From the NCBI GenBank assembly GCA_034440575.1, contig JAOTOL010001560.1, positions 1,530,001 to 1,594,000 of the forward strand: a DNA stretch of 64,000 nt, read 5' to 3'. Under the pieces are notes generated by a model, which was not told the DNA's origin, did no database searches, and saw nothing but the letters and a program-made list of their open reading frames with translations. The position numbers and the translations under genes were made by a program. Positions 1-12,856 of this stretch are shown here, piece after piece (the stretch's first letter is position 1; every line of letters starts with the position of its first letter). This DNA comes from Imbricaverruca yamaguchii. Taxonomy: Eukaryota > Arthropoda > Thecostraca > Neoverrucidae.

Positions 1-300
1 ACATCGGCCACCACTCTTACTTGTTCTCCATTTCCCTCTCTCTCTGTCTCTCTTTCTTTCTCTCTCTCTCATTCTCTCTCCCCTCCTCTCTCTCACTCTC
101 TCTCTACCTATCTCTCTCTCTTCTGCTTTTCTCTCTCCCTCTCTCTCCCTCTCTATCTCCCTCTCTCTATGTCTCTCTCTTTCACTCTCTCCATCTCTCT
201 TCCTCTCTCTCGCTATCTCCTTCCCTCTCCCCCTCATTCTCTCTCTTTCCATTTATCTATCTCTCTCTTCATTCCTCTCTCACATTCTCCCTCATCCGCG
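1..300. repeat. Pyrimidine (CT)-rich microsatellite tract
   Basis: From about position 21 to 300 the + strand is nearly pure C/T, built of short TCTC, CCTCTC and TTTC units. The open frame across it encodes only Ser/Leu/Phe low-complexity sequence and is not a gene. Confidence 0.9.
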
Positions 301-845
301 CAATTGGTTTTGTGGTAGCATAGAGACTGGTTTAGGTGCCGCGAGGGGTAAGTGCCCAAACCATTGGACCTCGTGTGCATGCATTGTGGTACTCCGTGGG
401 CCAATTTACGCCTCTCTGCAGTTGAAATGTTCATGACCAGGCTCCGACAGTGCATAGAGATGCATAAATTAACGATCTGAGTTTTGAACTCGGTTCACAT
501 TTGCTATGTAGGTGTGGGAACATGTGACGTCATCAGTCTCAGTGGGAGAGAATGCGAGGACGCGCCGGCGAGTTGATGTGATTATCCGACTGAGAAGACC
601 GCCACTTCCGATCATCCCCCGCCCGGTCAGCCGTGTTGCGCTAATGTCTCATTTGCATATGCTTAGCGAATTAAGGTCGGCATATATATCCTGTACCTAC
701 ATTCATGCATTAATGAGTGTGGATGGTCGTAATATGTACCTTACATTCAAACCCAAGCGTTGATTCGTTATTAGATTTTGATTTATCGATGGTCATAATG
801 GTTTAACATCAACACCAATAATATGTATAGCATTATGCTTATATA
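301..845. other. Unassigned intergenic sequence
   Basis: There is no recognisable gene. It contains one perfect TGACGTCA palindrome at 525-532. Short open frames have no coding character. Confidence 0.5.
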
Positions 846-3429
846 AGATGCATTTAAAGACATAAAGACATAAAAGATTAGTGCAACTATAAGCCACAAG
901 GGCCCTTCTTGGTTGCACTCTGTACACTGAACCAGTTGCCCACCATATCTGTCAATCAGCCCTCCCTGTAATACTGAAAAGCAAGCCCTCTATTCTTATA
1001 ATGATTGTCTATGTTGTTTTTAAAGATGTTAAATGTGCTGCTACTGACGATGTTTTCCGGCAGCTGGCTCCAGTGTTCCACTACCCTGTTGGTGAAGAAA
1101 GTTTGCCTTAACCTTGTTCTGCTGCGGTTAATTTTAATTGTGAATTTATGACCTCTAATTGCATCATTTCTGTTAAATTCAAACATTTCCCCAAGGTATC
1201 CCCTCACCAGACCATTGACAAATTTAAAGACCTCGATGAGATCTCCTCTCAGCCTTCTATATCTAAGTGAAAACATATTCAATTTCTTCAATCTTTCCTC
1301 ATATGCCAGGTTGCTTATGCCATTAACCATTTTTGTAGCCCTCTTTTGTACTCTCTCTAAAAGCCAACAATCTTTTTCATAGCTAGGAGACCAAGCTTGG
1401 ATGCAGTATTCCAAATGTGGCCTGACGTATGCACAGTAAAGCTTCCTGATCACTTCCTCACTTCTGTATGATACATTCCTATTTATTGCCCCGAACATTC
1501 TCAGTGCCTTCTTCCTGGCTTCCTTGGTCTGTTCTGATGCCCCCAGTTTTGTGTTTAGAATAACACCTAAATCCTTCTCCTGTTGAGTCACTGATAACAC
1601 TTGGCCACCCATCAAGTATGGAGCCTTCATATGCTGCTTACCTACATGCATGATTTTGCACTTATCAAAGTTAAATTTCATTTGCCATTCTTCGGACCAC
1701 TTCACAAGTTCGTCTAAGTCTTTTTGCAGCGAGATATGCTCATCCTGACCTGTTATTGCCCTAAAGACCTTCAAATCATCCGCAAATTTCAAAACTTTAC
1801 TGCTTAGGCCACTTTCAATGTTATTTACAAATATAATGAACAGTAATGGCCCTAGTACTGACCCCTGGGGGACTCCACTAAGAACATTTTGCCATGATGA
1901 CTTTGTACCATTTAGCTTCACTCTTTGCTGTCTATCTGAAAGCCACAACTCTATCCATTTTAAGATGCTACCTGCAATACCATGGGACTGAAGCTGTATC
2001 ATTAACCGCATATGGGGTACCTTGTCAAAGGCCATACCAAAGTCAAGATATGCTACATCAACCTGATTTCCCTGATCAAATTGTTCTGTGGCGAAGTTCA
2101 AAAAGTCCAAGAGGTTGGTGAGACACGATCGTCCTTTTCTAAACCCATGTTGAGTATCTTGAATCAATCTGCTACCTTCCAGATAACTAACTATTCTATC
2201 CTTGATAATTGATTCGAGTACCTTGCAGACTAGGGATGTGAGACTTATTGGCCTATAGTTTTTAACTTTCACTTTTTCTCCTTTCTTGAAAATAGGAACT
2301 ACATTTGCCCTTTTCCAATCGGTTGGAATTTCATTATGTGAAACTGATCTACAAAATATTATACTAAGTGGAAATGCCAGTTCCTTTTCAGTTTCCCGCA
2401 AACCCTAGCATAAATATCATCAGGTCTGCTGCCTTATTTGGCTTTATTTTCCTGATATGATTGTAAACAACATCACTATCAATGAAATCAACATCATTTG
2501 TCAGATCCCATGTAACTGAACTATGGTGTACGGTCGGCAGATTGGTCATATCTTCCAATGTAAACACTGATTTGAACTGCTTGCTCAGCTCCTCAACCAT
2601 CTCACTATCCTCACCCAATGTAGTCCCGTTTACTTCCAGTGGACCAATTGTGCTAGAAACTTTACTCAGCTTGTAAAAACTAAAGAACTTTTTACTGTCC
2701 CCATTACAGTTTCTAGCTAAATCCAGTTCCTTTGCTCGCTTCGCTGCTCTGGTTTTTTGCTTCACAGCTTTTCGATACGCCTTTAAATTAACGACATTTG
2801 AGGCTTCTTTAAAAACTCTAAATGCAGTTTTCTTAGCCTTAATTGCTTCTATCACGTCTGGTGTAAGCCATGCTGGCTTTCCTACCCTTCTTTTGCGTCT
2901 TTGCTTTTGGGGGACATGTCTAATCTGAGTTTCCTTTAAGTAAGATTTGAACTTTTCCCACATTTCACAGGCATTTCAATTGGAGAATTCGTCTTCCCAT
3001 CTGATGGCACTTAAAGCCGCTCTCATGCCGTTAAAGTCTGCTCTGTTGAAATTTGGAACCTTTACCAAATTATCCTTGATAATTTCCCCTACATGTGACT
3101 TGAATCTAACTATGTTATGGTCACTTTTTCCTAGAGTTTCGCCTACAGTCAAGTCTTGAACCAAGTCACTTAAATCCGAGAATACAAGGTCCAAGAATGA
3201 ACCATGCCTGGTAGGTTCCGATACAAACTGGTGTAAGAACAGGTCCTCTTCAAGGCATTTCCTAAACATTTTGCATGATGGGGAGCCAACACCAGCATTT
3301 TCATAACCTTTTAGATTAAAGTCACCGAGAATAAGGCACTTCCTCTTCAAGTTTCTACTGATTTCCTCACAAATAACCTTGTCAAGCTCCAGTTGCTGAG
3401 AAGGTGGCAGGGTTCCTGATCGGTAGAAA

Positions 3430-3430
<1 letters not shown>
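846..3430 (-). mobile_element. CR1/L2-like non-LTR retrotransposon, copy 1 (5'-truncated, degenerate)
   Basis: A LINE on the minus strand. Its 3' end near 850 carries two short AAAGACAT repeats, like the 8-bp 3' microsatellites of CR1-type elements. Reading leftward from 3420 it encodes the C-terminal part of an APE-type endonuclease, then a linker, then a reverse transcriptase. The 5' end stops at the (AT)n tract at about 3430, so the endonuclease N-terminus and any ORF1 are missing. Its relative at 3722-5375 lies in the opposite orientation. Assignment to the CR1/L2/Rex group rests on motifs and the 3' end; the exact clade is inferred. Confidence 0.85.
956..3420 (-). pseudogene. LINE ORF2 (endonuclease-reverse transcriptase), frameshifted
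   Basis: Three overlapping open segments form one broken ORF2. The first (about 2976-3420) has the endonuclease motifs LILGDFN and SDHNIV. The second (2388-2963) is the region before the RT. The third (956-2401, 481 residues) is the RT, with QHGFRKGRSC near residues 84-93, an AYLDF block near 117-121, GVPQGSVLGPLLF near 176-188, and the catalytic FADD box at 206-209, followed by the thumb and C-terminal region. Frame changes near 2965 and 2395 break continuity, so the copy is presumably inactive although its catalytic aspartates remain. The enzyme would nick target DNA and reverse-transcribe its own RNA. It is not a host gene. Confidence 0.85.
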
Positions 3431-3721
<291 letters not shown>

Positions 3722-3722
<1 letters not shown>

Positions 3723-5375
3723 TGCAAGCCAGCATGGCTTACACCAGACTTGATAAAAGCAATTAAGGCTAAGAAAACTGCATTTTGAGTCTTTAAAGAA
3801 GCCTCAAATGTCGTTAATCTAAAGGCGTATCGAAGAGCTAGAGACACTGTGAAGCAAAAAAACCCGAGCAGCAAAGAGAGCAAAAGAACTGGATTTAGCT
3901 AGAAACTGTAATGGGGAGAGTAAACAGTTTTTTAGTTTCTACAAGCTGAGTGAAGTTTCTAGCACAATTGGTCCACTGGTCTCACATCCCTATTTTGCAA
4001 GGTATAGGAATCAATTATCAAGGATAGAATAGCTAGTTATCTGGAAGGTAGCAGATTGATAAAAGATACTCAACATGGGTTTAGAAAAGGACGATCGTGT
4101 CTCACAAACCTCTTGGACTTTTTGAACTTCGCCACAGAACAATTTGATCAGGGAAATCAGGTTGATGTAGCATATCTTGACTTTAGTAAGGCCTTTGACA
4201 AGGTACCCCATAAACGGTTAATGATACAGCTTCAATCCCATGGTATTGCAGGTAGCATCTTAAAATGGATAGAGTTGTGGCTTTCAGATAGACAGCAAAG
4301 AGTGATGCTAAATGGTACAAAGTCATCATGGCAAAATGTTCTTAGTGGAGTCCCCCAGTGGTCAGTACTGGGACCACTACTGTTCATTATATTTGTAAAT
4401 AACATTGAAAGTGGCCTAAGCAGTAAAGTTTTGAAATTTACGGATGATTTGAAGGTCTTTAGGGCATTAACAGGTCAAGATGAGCACATCTTGCTGCAAA
4501 AAGACTTAGACGAACTTGTGAAGTGGTCCGAAGAATGGCAAATGAAATTTAATTTTGATAAGTGCAAAATCATGCATGTAGGTAAGCAGCATATGAAGGC
4601 TCCATACTTGATAGGTGGCCAAGTGCTATCAATGACTCAACATGAGAAGGATTTAGGTGTTATTCTAAACATATAACTGGGGGCATCAGAACAGACCAAG
4701 GAAGCCAGGAAGAAGGCACTGAGAATGTTCGGGGCAATAAATAGGAATGCATCATACAGAAGTGAGGAAGTGATCAGGAAGCTTTACTGTGCATACGTCA
4801 GGCCACATTTGGAATACTGCATCCAAGCTTGGTCTCCTAGCTATGAAAAATATTGTTGGCTTTTAGAGAGGGTACAAAAGAGGGCTACAAAAATGGTTAA
4901 TGGCATAAGCAACCTGGCATATGAGGAAAGATTGAAGAAATTGAATATGTTTTCACTTAGATATAAAAGGCTGAGAGGAGATCTCATCGAAGTCTTTAAA
5001 TTTGTCCATGGTCTGGAGAGGGGATACCTTGGGGAAATGTTTGAATTGAATAGAAATTATGCAATTAGAGGTCATAAATTCAAAATTAAAGTTAACCCCA
5101 GCAGAACAAGGTTAAGGCAAACTGTCTTCAACAACAGGGTAGTGGAATACTGGAACCTGCTGCCAGAAAGCATTGTCAGTAGCAGCACACTGAACGTCTT
5201 TAAAAACAGCATAGACAATCATTATAAGAATAGAGGGCTTGCTTTTCAGTATTACAGGGAGGGCTGATTGACAGATTTGGTGGGCAACTGGTTCAGTGTA
5301 CAGAGTACAACCAAGAAGGGCCCTTGTGGCTCATAGTTGCACTAATCTTTTATGTCTTTATGTCTTTATATGCAT
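3722..5375 (+). mobile_element. CR1/L2-like non-LTR retrotransposon, copy 2 (inverted, 5'-truncated)
   Basis: A plus-strand relative of copy 1, similar through the RT, the 3' UTR and the terminal ATGTCTTT repeats (about 5347-5370). It starts at the equivalent of copy 1 position ~2885. Relative to copy 1, about 0.4 kb is deleted near 3980, removing the end of the linker and the start of the RT. The differing breakpoints and substitutions suggest a separate insertion or an old inverted duplication. Confidence 0.85.
4056..5267 (+). pseudogene. LINE reverse transcriptase fragment with nonsense codon
   Basis: Two open segments (4056-4676 and 4725-5267) cover the RT palm to the C-terminus. The catalytic box reads FTDD at residues 128-131 instead of FADD, and the conserved VPQG block reads VPQW. 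A TAA at 4674-4676 replaces the AAA codon of copy 1 and ends the first segment. This is clearly a dead copy. The sequence upstream (3725-4050) is the remains of the linker with its own stop codons and frame changes. Confidence 0.85.
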
Positions 5376-5751
5376 GTATATAATCAACTTTAAGGTATTA
5401 TATTTAAATGTGTTTCACGCAACATGTTACTATATTATGCACAATCTAGTGCATGACAGACATATGGAAGTCATTTGCTGTCGTTAGAACTGTCATGCTT
5501 CTCGACAACACATCCATCATTCCAAGCAATACTGGAATGTAGGATGCGCACCACTGGTCTCCGTTCAGTCCGAGCATGCACTAAGCAAACGTGAATTCAG
5601 TGCACCAATTTCCAGTGTGGTCAGGAATCGGGTACTGTTCCGAGACTGCTTGAATAAGACAGCCGTCTAGCCAGCGCCAGTGGACGCCGCGGGCGGTGGC
5701 ATTTCGTGGCGGAACTGTGGATCGGAGAAATGCGAGCTGCGAAAACAAACG
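5376..5751. other. Unassigned sequence between LINE copy 2 and the 28-bp minisatellite
   Basis: I see no gene, repeat or RNA motif here. Confidence 0.4.
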
Positions 5752-8490
5752 CGACCCGCCGTCTGCCCACTACTCTCTCAACCCACCAGCTGTCTACTCT
5801 CTCGACCCGCCGTTTGTCTGTCCACTCGCTCGACCCGCCGTCTGTCTGTCCACTCGCTCGACCCGCCGTCTGTCTGTCCACTCGCTCGACCCGCCGTCTG
5901 TCTGTCTACTCGCTCCACCCGCCGTCTGTCTGTCCACTCGCTCCACCCGCCGTCTGTCTGTCTACTCGCTCGACCCGCCGTCTGTCTGTCTACTCGCTCG
6001 ACCCGCCGTCTGTCTGTCTACTCTCTCGACCCGCCGTCTGTCTGTCTACTCGCTGGACCCGCCGTCTGTCTGTCTACTCTCTCGACCCGCCGTCTGTCTG
6101 TCTACTCGCTGGACCCGCCGTCTGTCTGTCTACTCGCTCCACCCGCCGTCTGTCTGTCTACTCTCTCGACCCGCCGTCTGTCTGTCTACTCGCTGGACCC
6201 GCCGTCTGTCTGTCTACTCGCTGGACCCGCCGTCTGTCTGTCTACTTCTCGACCCGCCGTCTGTCCGTCTACTCGCTGGACCCGCCGTCGTCTGTCTACT
6301 CGCTCGACCCGCCGTCTGTCTGTCTACTCTCTCGACCCGCCGTCTGTCTGTCCACTCGCTCCGCCCGCCGTCTGTCTGTCTACTCGCTCCACCCGCCGTC
6401 TGTCTGTCTACTCTCTCGACCCGCCGTCTGTCTGTCCACTCGCTCGACCCGCCGTCTGTCTGTCCACTCGCTCCACCCGCCGTCTGTCTGTCCACTCGCT
6501 CGACCCGCCGTCTGTCTGTCTACTCGCTCCACCCGCCGTCTGTCTGTCTACTCTCTCGACCCGCCGTCTGTCTGTCTACTCCTCGACCCGCCGTCTGTCT
6601 GTCTACTCGCTCCACCCGCCGTCTGTCTGTCTACTCTCTCGACCCGCCGTCTGTCTGTCTACTCGCTGGACCCGCCGTCTGTCTGTCTACTCGCTGGACC
6701 CGCCGTCTGTCTGTCTACTCTCTCGACCCGCCGTCTGTCTGTCTACTCTCTCGACCCGCCGTCTGTCTGTCTACTCGCTCCACCCGCCGTCTGTCTGTCT
6801 ACTCTCTCGACCCGCCGTCTGTCTGTCTACTCGCTGGACCCGCCGTCTGTCTGTCTACTCGCTGGACCCGCCGTCTGTCTGTCTACTCTCTCGACCCGCC
6901 GTCTGTCTGTCTACTCGCTGGACCCGCCGTCTGTCTGTCTACTCTCTCGACCCGCCGTCTGTCTGTCCACTCGCTCCACCCGCCGTCTGTCTGTCCACTC
7001 TCTCGACCCGCCGTCTGTCTGTCCACTCGCTCGACCCGCCGTCTGTCTGTCCACTCGCTCGACTCGCCGTCTGTCTGTCCATTCGCTCGACCCGCCGTCT
7101 GTCTGTCCACTCGCTCGACCCGCCGTCTGTCTGTCCACTCGCTCCACCGCCGTCTGTTGTCTGCTCGACCCGCCGTCTGTCGCTACTCGCTCGACCCGCC
7201 GTCTGTCTGTCCACTCGCTCGACCCGCCGTCTGTCGCTACTCGCTCGACCCGCCGTCTGTCTGTCTACTTGCTCCACCCGCCGTCTGTTGTCTACTCTCT
7301 CGACCCGCCGTCTGTCTGTCTACTCGCTGGACCCGCCGTCTGTCTGTCTACTCGCTGGACCCGCCGTCTGTCTGTCTACTCGCTGGACCCGCCGTCTGTC
7401 TGTCTACTCTCTCGACCCGCCGTCTGTCCGTCTACTCGCTGGACCCGCCGTCTGTCTGTCTACTCGCTGGACCCGCCGTCTGTCTGTCCACTCTCTCGAC
7501 CCGCCGTCTGTCTGTCCACTCGCTCGACCCGCCGTCTGTCTGTCCACTCGCTCGACCCGCCGTCTGTCTGTCCACTCGCTCGACCCGCCGTCTGTCTGTC
7601 CACTCGCTCCACCCGCCGTCTGTCTGTCTACTCGCTGGACCCGCCGTCTGTCTGTCTACTTGCTCCACCCGCCGTCTGTCTGTCTACTCGCTGGACCCGC
7701 CGTCTGTCTGTCTACCCGCTGGACCCGCCGTCTGTCTGTCTACTCTCTCGACCCGCCGTCTGTCTGTCTATTCGCTCGACCCGCCGTCTGTCTGTCCACT
7801 CGCTCCACCCGCCGTCTGTCTGTCCACTCGCTCGACCCGCCGTCTGTCTGTCCACTCGCTCCACCCGCCGTCTGTCTGTCCACTCGCTCGACCCGCCGTC
7901 TGTCTGTCCACTCGCTCCACCCGCCGTCTGTCTGTCTACTCGCTGGACCCGCCGTCTGTCTGTCTACTCTCTCGACCCGCCGTCTGTCTGTCTACTCGCT
8001 CCACCCGCCGTCTGTCTGTCTACTCGGTGGACCCGCCGTCTGTCTGTCTACTCGCTCGACCCGCCGTCTGTCTGTCCACTCGCTCGACCCGCCGTCTGTC
8101 GCTACTCTCTCGACCCGCCGTCTGTCTGTCTACTCGCTCGACCCGCCGTCTGTCTGTCCACTCGCTCGACCCGCCGTCTGTCTATCCACTCGCTCGACCC
8201 GCCGTCTGTCTGTCTACTCTCTCAACCCACCAGCTGTCTACTCTCTCGACCCGCCGTCTGTCTGTCCACTCGCTCGACCCGCCGTCTGTCTGTCCACTCG
8301 CTCCACCCGCCGTCTGTCTGTCTACTCGCTCGACCCGCCGTCTGTCTGTCTGTCTACTCGCTCGACCCGCCGTCTGTCTGTCTACTTGCTCCACCCGCCG
8401 TCTGTTGTCTACTCTCTCTACCCGCCGTCTACCTGCTCCTCGCTCGACGTCTGGCTCACGGCTCTCTCGACCCGCCGCCGTCTTCTGCCG
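5752..8490. repeat. 28-bp minisatellite, about 96 units (2.7 kb)
   Basis: The 28-bp unit contains the core GACCCGCCGTCTGTCTGTC followed by TACTCG or CCACTCG variants. Units differ mainly at two points (TCCA versus TCTA; CTCGAC, TGGAC or TCCAC). Because 28 is not a multiple of 3 and the unit lacks stops in any forward frame, all three + frames stay open for over 940 codons and encode the same 28-residue Arg/Pro/Ser/Cys repeat. The unusual variant CTCTCAACCCACCAGCTG occurs near both ends (about 5774 and 8218), showing that larger blocks were copied. I consider it noncoding. Confidence 0.95.
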
Positions 8491-8790
8491 CCGTCTGCAT
8501 CTGGCAGCATCTAGCAGCAACGCAGCGTGGCTGCCAGCTGATCATCAGGTACCATTGTCGCGCTCCTGCGTTCCCAAAAACCCCATCGGAGAGCTAGTAC
8601 CGACCACCAGTCAGCTGTTTGCAGTCCAATCGCGGCTCGGCATTCGGCGGTGATTGAGGCCAGCGGGTTCCACCGAACGTGTCGTAGAGTTCTTCTTTAT
8701 CGATGGATTGCTGTTGGGGCTTTATGGCGCTGTAGTTATAGCGTTGCTTTTCATCACAAGGACTGATCGGCGAAGTTACCCATCCACGCG
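8491..8790. other. Unassigned sequence after the 28-bp array
   Basis: Single-copy in this window, no gene recognised. Base composition rises in GC toward the following CpG-rich block. Confidence 0.4.
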
Positions 8791-9450
8791 GGAAGTTCCG
8801 CCGCACCTCATCGCTGCGGCGACGCGCCCGAGGCGACGAGGAAAACGGACGACCGCCCGGCCGCAGCCCATTTCGCGCAGAAGTTTCCCATAACGCACCA
8901 GTTACGAACCGACGAGCTTAGCCGGCAGGCGGGCTAGCTGGGGATGGGCTCGGGCGGCGGACCGGCCCAACCGAGCCGACGTCATCAGCTCCGCCCCGCC
9001 CCGCCGCTGACGTCACGCACGACGGATGTGCGTGGCGGCGACACACGCGGTGACCCACATCCGAGCGCGATCTGATTTAATCGCGCCGGCGAGCGGTCCG
9101 AGTCGCCGAGTCGCCGGGTCGGCTCCCGGTGACTTGAGCACCGGCCGCCGACGGGGCGCAAATGGCCGCGCGGGAAACCGTCCGACGGCGGCCGGCGCTC
9201 GAATTGCTCTCAACCTCGAATCTCTCGAAATGGGAGACTCGGCTCTCTCAGCCTCGCGGACGGCGTCTGCCGGGAGCTGCTCGCCGCGTCGCTGCTGTCC
9301 GTCGACGCGACGGAAAGAGCGATCTAACGTCGGCCAACTCACGGACGGCAATAAGTCGGACTTCGCTTAAAAAGAATGTGCTGTCGCGACGTACTTTGTG
9401 ACACAATCATGACAAGCTTCGTTCGGCTCTGCACTATGTGGAAAATCCGA
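8790..9450. promoter_or_regulatory. CpG-rich block with GC boxes and CRE-type sites
   Basis: Strongly GC- and CpG-rich. At 8975-9020 are a CGACGTCA site, a run of CCGCCCC-type GC boxes, and a perfect TGACGTCA (9008-9015). This combination is typical of a CpG-island promoter or 5' exon. It could serve the GPCR gene starting 3.6 kb downstream on the same strand, but no linking exon was found. Direction and target are inferred. Confidence 0.35.
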
Positions 9451-10129
9451 GGAGGCTTCGAGTACGACTTTAATGAATTTCAGTAATGGTATGCAGACAT
9501 ATTGGCCGCATCCGTAAATTCCGTGTGTCCGCCAGTTGCAGGAATTTTGGGAAGGCCCACAAAGCTAAATATCGACATCCGCTTTATGAGCTCTGTCCTA
9601 GTATATACATTTTCGAGCACACATGCACGTGCACAAGCGTGGTCCAGACATTTTTCCATGAAGCCAGTGGCTACATCCGGCTTGCGGCGGACGTTAACTT
9701 ATGATTGGGGCTTTGGGGCGCTCCCTCGAGAAGGCCAGCTGCGGTCACCCGCAACGAATCCCACCGTCCGTTAATAACAGTACTTTATGACCTAACAATA
9801 TCGGATCCGAATACTTTTACGATGGTTTTCTCTGTGAGACAGATTTCGAAGTTCAACTTGCGCTGTCTTACATGTCTGCTAGCCAGCTGGAATGCTGCCT
9901 CATTTGTGCCAGACGGGCGATCTCTTGTGACTTTGAACAACGCCTATCACTTCCCTCCAGGCTGCCAAATACTTCCGTTCGTCTGCACCCTGGCCGTTTT
10001 AAGCTGCGGGGAGGATATTTGGATCGCGGTCCTGGATCGCTTGCCGCGCGGAACTGCTGGCGGTCGGCACCCTGCTGATGGAACGACCAGCGGCATGCTA
10101 GTGGACGACGCACGACCGGCGCCGTACAG
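9451..10129. other. Unassigned sequence, no gene recognised
   Basis: Several medium open frames overlap in different frames here. None shows a domain, signal peptide or convincing splice context. Confidence 0.4.
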
Positions 10130-10434
10130 GTGGAACGAACCGCAGACGGTGCTCTGTGTGGAACGGACCGCAGACGGTGCTCTGTGTGGAACGGACCGCA
10201 GCAGCGCCCGGTGTGTGGAACGGACCGCAGACAGCGCCCGGTGTGTGGAACGGACCGCAGACAGCGCCCGGTGTGTGGAACGGACCGCAGACAGTGTCCG
10301 GTGTGTGGAACGGACCGCAGACAGCGCCCGGTGTGTGGAACGGACCGCAGACAGCGCCCGGTGTGTGGAACGGACCGCAGACAGCGCCCGGTGTGTGGAA
10401 CGGACCGCAGATGGCGCCCGGTGTGTGAAATGGT
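10130..10434. repeat. 30-bp minisatellite, about 10 units
   Basis: The unit is 30 bp with core GTGTGTGGAACGGACCGCAG; the central units (10231-10410) are almost identical. Thirty bases is ten codons, so + frames read through with short Val/Glu/Arg/Thr or Cys/Gly/Thr/Asp repeats. No start, domain or splice site supports translation. Confidence 0.95.
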
Positions 10435-12129
10435 ACGATTCTTCAGTACACTACCATGCCCTCATCTCAGCATTTCCACCCAATTTAGATATGTATGTGT
10501 CTGGCACAACTTTAAATGGTTTCCACACCCATCACTTCCACATCCGTCGGGTGCATCTAGCATGCAGCCAACGGATCGAATAATCCAAGATGCTGATCAC
10601 AAGACAAGCTCGTTTCCGTCACGTGGCGATTCATCGATAACTCTGTTCTGATAACCAACCGAATCCTCTGGCACGGGATCAAAACTCCGCAGATAATGTG
10701 GAACTCATCACGGTTCACTGTCAGCAGTAATCCCCCTTAATGAGCAAGAATGCAATAATAGACGCGAACCTTTCATAGTAAGGTGTCGTGGAAGAATTAC
10801 CTTGATTTCGTTTTGCAAATTATACAGGTAACTGCGATACAGATGGTCATCAAAATGCTGCTCATGCTGCGGTAAATAGTAGTTACTGCTCCCTACACAG
10901 GCACATAAAGCTATGAGGCATGATGCAGGTTCATTGTGTCAAACGTCGGTCGGATATGACATAAGCTAATCTCAAATGTCTCGAACAAGGTAGATCTGCA
11001 ATGATTGGCATAACATCCACTGGGTGATGTACTAATGAAGGAAAATATTTGAAGCTCAGATGCTATCATTCCCAATTTTTGCCTATATTGTGACGACTAA
11101 TTTTCCGCCGCAGCAAGGCCGGGGTTGGCAGCACGAGCGTATGATAGCATTTTCCCCGGCCCTGAGCTATGTCATTGAATCTGGTCAAGCATGGATTTCA
11201 GCGTAGGTCTTCGCAGGTGAACAAAAATCCATTTTTCCATCACTTTACGGGAGGTTGATTGTAACCAAGGGTCATGACAGGTTAGCAATCATCACAATGA
11301 GTGCACTACTTCTGAGTAAGGGCGGAGTTACGGAGTGACAGGTTAGTGGATGTCTTCTCAGACATCCACTCATGTGGATGTCTGAGCATCCACAAGTCGC
11401 AAATGAAGCCCACAAAGGCTTCTGAGCACCAACAGGACAATTCACATTCTTTAGCTTCCTTCTGAAAGCACCCTTGAAATCACGCAAGAATGAAGTTGGA
11501 ATGGAATAATAAGGGCATGAAAAAATACCCCAGTAGCGGTATACCTGGTCTTGCACCTATGCCATCCCAGTCAGGATACGCTTAGCGTGCTGGTAGCATC
11601 ATAATCACGGGAACAACATGCATCACTACTCCTCTTTATCGTGTCGAATGACATGAATTAACTTGGATTAACATCAATTTGATACTTTTTTCGTCGCCTT
11701 CGAAGAGAACACTACACAAGTAATGTTCATCAAATTTAATGTCTGTTATTGTAAAAATCCAACCTTTCTGGAAAGAGAGCATCGGTAAAAGATTGGCTTC
11801 ACGACGATCATGAGTTTATTGGTTTAAGTTAGGTCAGGCTATAATTTTTTAAACCTGTTAGATACACAAGCCTAACCGAGCCTTAGCCGAGGCAGTAAAT
11901 TCATGATCGACACACACCTGCGTTTCATGGATGCGCTTCTGCATCCATCCGTTGCGCTCCGTCACCACTCCACATCAGCCCGACATCACCTGCCGCCTGG
12001 TGTCGGGCCTGGCACCACTCCGCATCGCGTCCTCTCCCACTCCGGCTGGTGCGCCAGACAAACCTGACCGGCGTCTCACGGCTCGTCTGCCGGAGCGTTC
12101 GTTTGCCGGACGATCCACGCCCAGCCAGA
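10435..12129. other. Noncoding region with a small inverted repeat
   Basis: No gene recognised. At 11346-11369 a perfect 10-bp inverted repeat (GTGGATGTCT, 4-nt loop) is followed by a third related arm at 11374-11396. Confidence 0.45.
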
Positions 12130-12145
12130 CTCGCGAGGAGACCAG

Positions 12146-12309
12146 GTTCGGTTCGGTTACTGGTTTTACGACACATCGGCCGTCGAGTCATGCAGCGTCG
12201 CCAATCTCTCACGCCGATTGGTCGCTAGCGAAGAGTAGCGACAGGTGAGACTCGAACCCGCAACCTCTCGATTGTGAGACGAGCAACGTACCCCTGGACT
12301 ACTCGTCCC
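12146..12309 (-). mobile_element. SINE-V copy (tRNA-Val-like head), minus strand
   Basis: On the minus strand it begins GGGGACGAGTAG, carries Pol III A-box- and B-box-like sequences and the core GTGAGAGATTGGCGACGCT, and ends near GTCGTAAAACCAGTAACC. It is flanked by imperfect 16-bp direct repeats (12130-12145 and 12310-12325, 14 of 16 matching), probably an aged target-site duplication. Confidence 0.85.
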
Positions 12310-12856
12310 CTCGCGAAGAGTCCAGCGAGCGCCGAGACACACTCGGCGGGACGGCACGAGTGCAGATCGGTGCCGCGCCGCTGAAGCTATCGACGACCGG
12401 CGTACGTTATCGGCGGTGCCAGGCCGGCCGACGGCCCGGAAAAAATCGGCCGAACCTGCCGCAAAAACGCCGCTAATGATGCGCTGTGGACGGAGAGGAC
12501 CAACAAGTGGCGGCGGTTTTTGTCGGGAGCGATGATGTTCGGCCACGAGTGAGGTTCAGTGGCGTGCCCTGGAACAACAGCGTCGGCGCGAACTGTCTCG
12601 GCACGTGGCGGACGGCAAGTGTGTGTTTTGGTCGGCGATGCGGTTTTTGTTAGCGCGATGCATTTAGCCAGCCGTCACTTCCAGGAGCACACAGCGTGCT
12701 ACCGCTCGCCCAGGGTACGAGCTGGGTTGAGGCTTCCTTCCACGTACCAGCTGTAGCTAATGCTCCGGCTTTGATCGTTTCTTTTGCCTTGAGAGCCGAA
12801 CGGATTGAGCAGGCCCAATTCGCTTGGGAAATATCTTGGAGAAATGCCATTCTGGT

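Noticed and set aside
5680..8653. Three overlapping ~950-codon + strand frames
   Set aside because: They are one 28-bp minisatellite read in three phases; no start context, domain or single favoured frame.
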